A DNA stretch of 64,000 nucleotides from NCBI GenBank assembly GCA_021234155.1, contig JAJEKV010000004.1:8374109-8438108 (forward strand). Reading direction: 5' to 3'. The stretch's first letter is position 1. Every line of letters begins with the position of its first letter. The notes under the pieces are model-generated. The model was not told where the DNA came from and made no database searches. It saw nothing but the letters and a program-made list of their open reading frames with translations. Source of the DNA: Isoetes taiwanensis (taxonomy: Eukaryota > Streptophyta > Lycopodiopsida > Isoetales > Isoetaceae). Below are positions 56,920 through 64,000 of this stretch, one piece after another. A program made the translations under genes and the position numbers.

Positions 56920-58960
56920 AAAGAGGAAAGGGAAAAGGAAAAGGGGGGAGAAAAGGGCAAAGTGAAAGGCAAAAAGGCACGGGTAAAAGAGAAAGAAAGA
57001 AAGGAAAAAAGGAAAGCGAAAAGGGCACGAAAAAGGGAAAGGAAAATAAAGAAAAAAAGGACACTACGAAAAGGAGAAGATGGAAAGGATGAGGATAGGA
57101 GTAAAAGGGAAGTTGAAAAAGGGGATGAGGAAAAGGGTAGAGAAAAGGGAAGGGAAAAGGAAAAGGGAAAAAGAAAGAAAAGGGAAAGGGAAAGGTAAAA
57201 GAAAGGGGGAGGAGGAGGGAGTGAAAAGGAACATTGGGAAAGGGGAAGAGGAAAAAGGTGGGGAAAGGAGGAAAAGGGAGGAGATAAAGGCAAAGTGAAA
57301 GGCAAAAAGGCACGGGTAAAAGGGAAAAGGAAATGTAAAAGAGCACAAAAAAGAGAAAGGAAAATAAAGAGAGAAAATAAAGGAAAAAGGACACTATGAA
57401 AAGGAGAAGAGGGAATGGGTGAGGACAGGAGTAAAAGGGAAGGGAAAAAAGGGATGAGGAAAGGGGTAGAGAGAAGAGAAGGGAAAAAGAAAAGGGAAAA
57501 GGAAAGGAAAAGGGAATGGGAAAAAAGGGAGAGGAGGAGGGAGCGAAAAGGGATAGTGGGAAAGGGGAAGAGAAAAAAGGTGGGGAAAGGAGAAAAAAGG
57601 AAGGGAAAAATGACACGAGAAAAAATGGAAAGAGAAAAAGGGAGGGGAGAAGGGATGGAAAGTTAAAAAGGAAAAAGCAAGGGGAGGGGCAAAAGGGAAA
57701 AAGGGCATGGGGAAAAGAGGAAGAGAAAGGAAGGAGAGAAGCGGAAAAAAGGAAGAGGGAAAGGAGGGAGGAAAGGGGAAAGGGAAAAAGAAAAGAACAA
57801 AGGAGGGAGGAAAGGGAAAGAAAAAGACTACGAGAAAAAGAGAAGAGGGAAAGGGTGGGCAAAGGGAAGGAACAAATGGCACTGTAAAAAGGGGAAGAGA
57901 AATAAAGGAAAGGGAAAAAAGACATGAGAATAAGAAAGGGAAAAAAGAAATAAAAAGAAGGCGGAAGAGAGAAAAATGGAAGGGAAAAAAGGCACGAAAA
58001 AAAACGGAAGAGAGAAAGGGTCGGGAGAGGAGGAAAAGGGAAGGGAAAAAGACCATTGGTAAAGGGGAAGGGGGAAAGGGAAGCGAAGGGGATGGAATGG
58101 GAGAAAAAATAAAATAAGGTAAAAGGAAAAAGGGAATGTGAAAAGGGGAGGGAAAAAAGGGGAAGGGGGAGATAAGAAAAGGGAAAAGCAAGGAGGGAGG
58201 AAATGGAAAAGGCAAATGTGAAAAAAGTGGAAGCAAATGGAAAAAGGCAAAAGGAAAAAAACGGGGGGTAAAATGGGAAAATAGAAAGGGGAGGTGAATA
58301 AAAAGGAAAAGCAAAATAGAAAAAGAAAAAGAGAATGAAAAAATGGAAAAGGAGGGGAAGGAGGAAAAAGGTGAAGAAAAAAGAAAAGAGGAGCAAAAAA
58401 GAGCATGAAAAAGTAGAAAAGAAAAGGGACATGAAGAGGGAAAGGGTGAGAAAGGGGGAAAACCGAAGGAAAAATGGGCATGGAAAAAGGGAAATGGAAA
58501 GAGGGAAAAGAAAAAAGGAGGGGGGAGGGAGGAAGGGAAAAGGAAACTAGAAAAAAGGGAAGACGGAAGGGCTGGGCAAAGGAGGAAAATGGAAGGGAAA
58601 AAGGGGAAAAAAGAAAAGGTGGGGAGAAGGAAAGGGAAAAGGGAAAGAAAAGGGAAAAGCGGAAAGGAAAACTTAGAAAGAAGGGCACGAGGAAAAGGGG
58701 AATAGGGAAATGGGAAAAGAGAGGGGAAAGGGCACATGGAAAGGGAAAAAGGGCAACCACAAATTAGAGAAAAGGTAAGGGGAAAATAGAAAAGGAAAAA
58801 TGGGGAAGCAGAAATAGAAAAGAGAAATAGAGGAAATGGAATAATGGAAAAAGAAAAAGGTAAATTGAAAAATGTAAAAAGGGAAAAGGGGCAAGGGGAA
58901 AATAGAAAAAAAAAATAGTAGACAAAGGCAAAATGAAAAGGGAAAAGGTAAGGGAAAGTG
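56920..58960 (+). repeat. Two-kilobase purine (A/G) tract
   Basis: The plus strand is overwhelmingly A and G, with pyrimidine-free runs of 50 nt or more (for example about 57140-57195). It is not simple: sequence features recur at about 330 bp (CAAAGTGAAAGGC at 56958 and 57291; ACACTACGAAAAGG at 57061 and ACACTATGAAAAGG at 57391), so part of it grew as a higher-order tandem repeat. Long frames on the complementary strand are composition artefacts. Such tracts can form triplex (H-DNA) structures. Confidence 0.95.
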
Positions 58961-59052
58961 CGAAATGTGGTCGAATGCTCTTGATTATCCAATTTTAAAA
59001 ACATGAATCCATTTAACAATTGCTCCAGTATGTCATTCACAGTTTCTAGCTA

Positions 59053-59081
59053 TGCCCAGCAACGCTGGGCACCTTAACTAG
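59053..59081 (+). other. Helitron 3' terminal hairpin and CTAG end
   Basis: Stem 59053-59060 with 59064-59071, loop AAC, then ACCTTAA-type spacer and CTAG. Confidence 0.85.
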
Positions 59082-59837
59082 TGATTGTATAATGCTCACA
59101 CACGGATGTAGCATAAAACATTGCAACAAAATATACATTAATGTGGTTTGAAATTGAGCGGGCACCCAATTTTAATAAACTTCTTTCACTAAATACTCGA
59201 ATAGGTAATAGAAGTCTCAAGGGTCAGGTTGCACTTCAGGTGATTGAGCTTCTTCATGTTCTACAAGGCATGCCGTCAGCATTGCGTCTAACTATAATTT
59301 TTTATACTCTTTCACCCTTTGATGTGCTATCTTTGCGATGCTATTGCAACTTGGCACGATTTGCATTTCTTACAATCTTTGACGTAGATTTATCCACATT
59401 TCTGCAAATTCTGCCTCCATCTCCTCCCTCGTTCTTGTTAGGTATGATTCATTTTGGGACATCTATTCATGGGTTTCGGCATCTTTTGTTTTATTATTGC
59501 GGACAATCGGTATGGCTAGCTTCCTAACAATATGTCATCATTCTGTAATCCCTTATTCCTTTTTTCTCATTCTGCCGCATGGCTAGCCTCCTTGCACTCC
59601 ATCTTGACGTCGGCACTTGATCCCAACGCCTCTTTTACCTTGGCCTTAATCTCACCTTTGACTTCAGACTCAGACTTCGACCTTCTTTGCTTTTTCATAA
59701 GCCTCTCTTTGCTTGATCCACGATGTGATCCGAATGTAACTTCAATCTCTTTCCCCTTCTTGACCTTCCTTAACCTCTACCTCAACCTCATTCCTTATTA
59801 TTTAAAATCATTATTCATATTGGTGCATCTAGTTCTG
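59082..59837. other. Intronic spacer
   Basis: Two open plus-strand frames of about 100-130 codons exist here, but their composition is hydrophobic and they match no family I know. Confidence 0.4.
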
Positions 59838-59876
59838 GAGGTCCCATGACCTATTGGTCTCCGTGAACTATTCTAT
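59838..59876 (+). mobile_element. LINE 3'-end stub with hairpin and (TATTC)n tail
   Basis: GACC (59848-59851) pairs with GGTC (59856-59859), followed by TCCGTGAAC and a (TATTC)n tail. Same layout as the ends at 15.78 and 42.35 kb, here in plus orientation. Confidence 0.5.
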
Positions 59877-60297
59877 TCTATTATTCTGGCTTTAGGCGTG
59901 TGGTATTATTTTCCTTATTATATTTCATTTAACACTGTCGTTTCCTTTTTATCTAACTTTTTCATATTATTTCCAAAATGGATTGTATTCCATTTTTTAT
60001 CGAAAGCACGTTCTATTTGGCAAATTATAGTTTGTTTTCGTGTTCTTGAAGTTATTTTTTATGGTTTTACATCATTTGCATTTTTATATTTTGGCCTTAT
60101 GCGTCATGCATTTGGCAGTCCATTGAGTTTTTATGGCATGGATTTATATTGGACACATTCTAGTTTTGCATTGTGCCTTTATACTCATTTCTTGTTCTAG
60201 TTTCCACAATAGATTCATTGCATTGGCATTAATTACTTATAGAAGCTATTGAGTTCCTTGTCTTAAACAAACCAGCTAAAGAAAAAAGTCGTCTTAC

Positions 60298-61987
60298 TTA
60301 TTTGCTACAATTTGTCTGTCTTTTGGCTCAGTACGGTTGAACCAAATGCATCCCAAGCTCTCAAGAACTGTAGTTTACAGAAAGCCTGCTAGTAGCACAT
60401 GGATTCTAAGAAATTAGTGTTCAAAGATAAAAGCATCAAGGCTTAATGAAAGTGAAGGCATGCACTGACGGACCCAACCCGGATGCTTCTGCATTATGAC
60501 AGCAAATGCTGTCATTTGCTCAAGTATGATAAAGTCAATCATAGATGTGTGATTTGCAACAAAAACCTGCAAAGCAAAAATCCCAATTAAGACTACCTCT
60601 ATTTCATCTTGGGACGTTTGATCAACATCCTAAATTCGATGCCTGAGAGAATAGCATGGGATTCAACAGGATGCTGATGATGTTGAGTACTTGTACCAAT
60701 TTCTGAGTTATTGCACTCAATTAATGATTACAAACTAGATTTTACCATCTCCTCTGTGCCTCTCACCTTACAAATACGCTCATCCCCCGTTCTGATTGTT
60801 TGATTTCTTTCATGCCTATGTAATATACTTGCAGCTTGAAGTGCAGAGGCAATGCCAGTTTGGGCTAAGAAGGCAAAAAGAGACTTCCTTTAACTGGCTT
60901 ATTTTCTTCAGAAACCTTGGTTGATCAAGGCGAAACTCGAAGAAGGCTAAAACATTCAGATCCCCTGAACTTCTCAAAGGATCATAATTTTTGCCATTTT
61001 AATACAGCTTACAAGACATCTAATTTGAAAGACATGGCAACAAGTGAAACAGATTATAGGGTATGAATTAGCATAACTTCATGTCTCAAACACATCGGTA
61101 AACCCTGCCAAAGAAAAGGTTTGACAAACTGACCTTCAAAAGGAGGTGAGGTTTTCCATGCAAAAATATAGGTGCCGTTCCTCCAACTGGAGATTAAGGC
61201 TGAAAATGCTGTTTGTATGATCCGGACATGGTTGAGTCTATGGAATATTTCGTCCTTCCTACTATGTCATAAGAGGTACATAACATTGCCTCTTTAAAAA
61301 TACAAGCTTCACAAAAGCTGATAAAGGATTACAATCAGAGACATGTAGCTGCATATTGTTCATGAACTCTCTACAAGAAAGGAGCACCCTTCCATTCCTG
61401 TCAGCTAATGATAAAAAGGCTCGCAAAAAAAAAGGAGTCTCCCAATCTCCAGGGAGTAGCACCACAAATCCCCAAGAAAATAAATTAATCAGTCACACAG
61501 ACAAAGCAAAAGTGGAAGCCACATATAAATCAGAAAGGGCAACCAACATCAAATGCTTAGATCAGGGTTTGGGCAATACATAGAGTTGATTTTTTCTAAA
61601 CAGGCTTTAGGAACAGATTACATTCAACTACATGGATCGTCAGGAATGTTATAAACATGTTCTCTTCAGTAGGTGCCAGTCCAACAGACATTAATAAATC
61701 TTCTTTTTCGTTCTTTTTCTCTTCTTTACCAAACCACATAAAACATGCAAGTACTCCGCCTTTCACAAAAAACTTATGTTGGAATATTTTCTTTAAACAA
61801 ATGTTGTGCAAAAGCAGCATGCGGCTACAAAATTGTCTTCCACATTGCAAATGTTAATACATGTAAATGGAATCCTCCCTTAATATGAAACTTTAGACAA
61901 TCCAAATTGAATGCTACTAACCTGCTTTGGGCGGCGGCTTGGATGAGGTCCATGGTACTTTACCCCGTCCAGGAAGCAACAAAGACA
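60298..61987 (-). pseudogene. GPAT9: GPAT9-like acyltransferase, upstream exons with two lesions
   Basis: Three minus-strand exons. 61987-61922 ends VKYHGPHPSRRPKQ; the preceding bases would read VFVASWTG one frame over, so one G appears lost from the GGGG run near 61958. 60566-60470 reads VFVANHTSMIDFIILEQMTA then FAVIMQKHPGWV, with the catalytic NHTSMID (Hx4D, motif I). 60385-60298 reads FL, TAA, TTVLESLGCIWFNRTEPKDR and QIVAN(K). The TAA stands where a Gln (CAA) is expected. Phases are 0|0, 1|2 and 2|1, the last joining to 35000. The last small intron is 84 bp. Exons for the N-terminal third, including the membrane helices, are not in the window and should lie beyond 64 kb. Confidence 0.85.
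60567..61921 (-). other. GPAT9 intron of about 1.36 kb
   Basis: Bounded by CAG|GTTAGT and TTTGCAG|GTTTTT in phase 0. No element recognised inside. Confidence 0.7.
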
Positions 61988-62047
61988 CTGCATATGAATT
62001 CCACAAGCCACCGCGGGAGATCCAAATAAATGAAATCGTTTAAGAAC

Positions 62048-62169
62048 AAAATGCATGCGATTCGACACCGTCGGATCGCCATTTTGGGGAGAGACGAGGC
62101 TATATATATGTTGTAGGGCTCTTTCTCCATTATCGGCGTCTTCTCACAGTAGTTTTTTAGTCTCGGTTC
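62048..62169 (+). repeat. 122-bp direct repeat, left copy
   Basis: It matches 63675-63796 with three substitutions. It contains GAGGCTATATATATG, a TATA-like core. Confidence 0.9.
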
Positions 62170-63674
62170 GTCTTAGTTTTGTCTTGTCAATTCACTATGT
62201 TCATCAACGTTCTTGTCTCTTCTTGGTGCTAGCGGTAGCGCTTATTCTTATCTGGCAGATAGATAAATTTTGAATTGTTGATCTTTGGCTTTCGGCAACG
62301 GTTTTTGAGATCTTCATATTCTTTTTTCTACAGTGTCAATTACCTTGTACTGGTTTTTCTTTGGATTTGTGCACTTTAGTGTCAATTACCTTGTACTGGT
62401 TTTTCTTTGCTTTTGGATTTGTGCACTTTCGATTTCATGTCGTTTAGCATGGATGTATATCGGCTTCGGCATAGCGAAGCATAGCAAGCATGGATGGCTT
62501 CCTCTTATGATGCATCGATTTTCTTCTGGTATTTTCAGATTATCTCATGTCAATTGAGCCAAGCATTGATTCCTTCTTGATTTACAACGATTCTTTTTTG
62601 CCTCAGCATAGACTTTTTATATCTATTTTTGATAGCATCAATAGGGCTTTTCCAGTATAAAATATGATGGTTTGCTGTGGATTTGCAGCTCCTGTGTTCT
62701 TTTATATTACTGTAAATCTGATCTCCAATCCGTATTTTCCCTATCAGATCGCTTGGTCCAATCATCCCTTCAAATCTCCTTTGTTTCCTATAGCTTTAAC
62801 ATCTCTGTGGGTCTACTTTTCTTCCTGTCACTTGGCCTGATCCGTCTATTTTTTATGGGTTTGCCCTTTGCCTTCTACCTTCTGGACTGGTGCTTCCTTC
62901 TTCCAGCCATATTTGTTCATCTCTAATCCCTCGGCCATCATCAAACGGCATGCCGTTCTGTCTCACGGCATCCTTCCCTTTCTATTTCCGCTTGTGCAGG
63001 CGTCCGTCCCTTTCTATTTTCGTTTGTGCAGGTTATGCTCTGTAGTTTCTGCATTCTACAACAGTAATATAAAAGTTTATTAATTTCGTAGTAGTTGTTG
63101 GCCTATTGGTTGGGATGTGGGGCTTTTAAACTTGTGGTTTAGAGTTTGAATCCTAGTATTGGCATATTTTGTTTATTTACTAACGTATCTTCCCTTCATG
63201 GGGTGTGCGGCTTTTAAATTATGGTTAGGCTTTCCATTATTTTGTCATCGTATATTGTCCCCTTTTCCCTCTCGTCTTGTCTTTTGTCATAACTTGATAT
63301 CTTTTATCTTTTGGTCAATATCCGTGATGGCACCCTTAAAATTGTTTTTGCCCTTGTTCCTTATGCCCGTCAATTCCTCTATCATACCATTTTTATGCCT
63401 AATTGTTCTCTAGCTATGGGACTTTCCAAACATATTGTTTTTGTTGAGTGTTGGTGTTATTGTTATGAGTGCATTCAGGATTTGGTCTGTCATCTGTGTT
63501 ATTTGACTGCTTGTTAAGTTTTTTATTTCCTTTTACCACGTCCAACTTAGTCTTGCTTGCATTTTCTCTATTGTCATACGCCCTCTTTCTTGTGTTTCAA
63601 TATTGCTCATGGGCTTCGAAATGGAAGTTCTCTTTTGATCGGCCGGTTTTCCCCCTCCAGACGAGTCTCTCACC
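62170..63674. other. Spacer between the 122-bp repeats
   Basis: No gag/pol, transposase or gene recognised. A tandem pair (GTGTCAATTACCTTGTACTG, twice) lies at about 62333-62400. A tRNA-like pair of boxes (TTGGCCTATTGG near 63098, GAGTTTGAATCC near 63145) suggests a SINE relic. Confidence 0.4.
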
Positions 63675-63796
63675 AAAATACATACGATTCGACACCGTCG
63701 GATCGCCATTTTGGGGAGAGACGAGGCTATATATATGTTGTAGGGCTCTTTCTCCATTATCGGCGTCTTCTCACAGCAGTTTTTTAGTCTCGGTTC
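63675..63796 (+). repeat. 122-bp direct repeat, right copy
   Basis: Copy of 62048-62169 at an offset of 1627 bp. The spacing could fit a TRIM-like element with short LTRs, but TG/CA ends and a target duplication are not clear. Confidence 0.9.
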
Positions 63797-63856
63797 CCTC
63801 CCTCCCACCCTAAGTTGTTTGCATTCATGTTTTTCCTTTCGATTTGTGATTCCATT

Positions 63857-64000
63857 TCGCGTGGCTAGCGTGACCAGGCCCTCTATATTTGAGAAATTTT
63901 AAAATATGATGTTATGTCGCGTGGCTCGCGTGACCAGCCCCTCTGTATTTGAGAGGTTATGTTGTTTGAAGATATGCTCCTATGTCGCGTGGCTCGCGTG
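63857..64000. repeat. Tandem array entering from the right edge
   Basis: TCGCGTGGCTCGCGTGACCA (and close variants) starts at 63857, 63917 and 63985, giving units of 60 and 68 bp with CCCTCTRTATTTGAGA inside. The array continues past the window. Confidence 0.8.

Larger units (their letters stand above)
56785..59081 (+). mobile_element. Non-autonomous Helitron, 2.3 kb, carrying a purine tract
   Basis: The 5' end TCTTATATTATAAAGTTTTC begins with TC after an A (56784), as in plant Helitrons, followed by the usual GGATGGTTGAGATCATC-type subterminal region. The 3' end has a perfect 8-bp hairpin, TGCCCAGC-AAC-GCTGGGCA (59053-59071), then a 6-nt spacer and CTAG (59078-59081), followed by T. Insertion is thus between A and T with no target duplication, the Helitron rule. 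There is no Rep/helicase, so it depends on an autonomous element. It lies about 220 bp upstream of AUG6 exon 1 and within the GPAT9 intron. Confidence 0.8.
35001..60297 (-). other. Candidate 25-kb GPAT9 intron
   Basis: The donor at 60297-60296 follows AAT AA|GTAAGAC. The acceptor CAG at 35003-35001 precedes G|CTG AAG AAA. Joined, they give IVANK-LKKHVENPD, the expected GPAT9 order with nothing missing. The interval holds transposons, tandem duplications and an AUG6-like gene on the same strand. An intron this long is plausible for fern-sized genomes. The alternative is that the gene was split by later insertions and is no longer spliced. Confidence 0.65.

Noticed and set aside
56918-59040. 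Minus-strand open frames of 504, 548 and 310 codons made of Phe, Ser, Pro and Leu
   Set aside because: They come from the pyrimidine-only complement of the purine tract, which lacks stop codons for compositional reasons. No domain, no codon structure and several frames are open at once.
59141-60200. Plus-strand frames of 100-128 codons
   Set aside because: Hydrophobic, biased composition with no recognisable family. They lie in the GPAT9 intron on the opposite strand.
1-64000. CRISPR arrays, operons, bacterial promoters and Shine-Dalgarno sites
   Set aside because: The window is clearly plant nuclear DNA. The tandem repeats lack the spacer structure of CRISPR, and spliced genes exclude bacterial-style features.

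Overview
This is a window of land-plant nuclear DNA. The evidence is a 928-residue intronless PLS-type pentatricopeptide (PPR) gene, plant homologues of CELLULOSE SYNTHASE INTERACTIVE 1, augmin subunit 6 (AUG6) and acyltransferase GPAT9, GT-AG introns, plant LTR and LINE retrotransposons, and a plant-type Helitron. Gene density is very low, gene fragments are abundant, one apparent intron is about 25 kb, and the PPR repeats are of the YAKCGS/YAQHG type. Together these fit a large fern-like (or other seed-free vascular plant) genome; the exact lineage is an inference.

Left third (1-25 kb). The window opens with a decayed gene for a Crypton/QRICH1-like tyrosine-recombinase domain protein (1-2201). 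Gene fragments follow: a phosphoglycerate mutase N-terminus with an inverted internal segment (2782-3060), a frameshifted CSI1 5' end (3365-4398), a duplicated WD40 exon (8911-9144) and an LRR fragment (9465-9740). Between them are a 12-bp minisatellite (13122-13405), a TA-flanked MITE (14703-14828), a LINE 3' stub near 15.8 kb and a foldback element (20.2-21.4 kb). The only long intact reading frame in the window is the PPR gene (17093-19879, minus).

Middle (25-34 kb). A young non-autonomous LTR retrotransposon (25278-27893) has near-identical LTRs and a CTGGG target-site duplication. Next come a DOMON-domain gene fragment with a signal peptide and one nonsense codon (28288-28656), and a 5'-truncated L1-type LINE with matching 16-bp flanks (29795-32299).

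Right half (34-62 kb). Exons of a GPAT9-like acyltransferase on the minus strand lie at 60.3-62.0 kb and 34.0-35.0 kb. Splice phases match exactly across a gap of about 25 kb, so most of the right half reads as one giant intron. It holds tandem duplications, a long hairpin (37.3 kb), a GC-rich degenerate LINE with both ORFs (42.3-46.8 kb), a zinc-ribbon gene, Ty3 and Copia scraps, two unidentified multi-exon genes, an AUG6-like gene on the same strand (52.2-56.6 kb), and a Helitron (56785-59081) whose body is a 2-kb purine tract. GPAT9 and AUG6 copies both carry lesions, so they look like decayed or relaxed copies. The right edge holds 122-bp direct repeats and the start of a tandem array.

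There is no operon-like cooperation here. The window records duplication, fragmentation and transposition around one intact PPR gene and two nested, partly decayed housekeeping-type genes.
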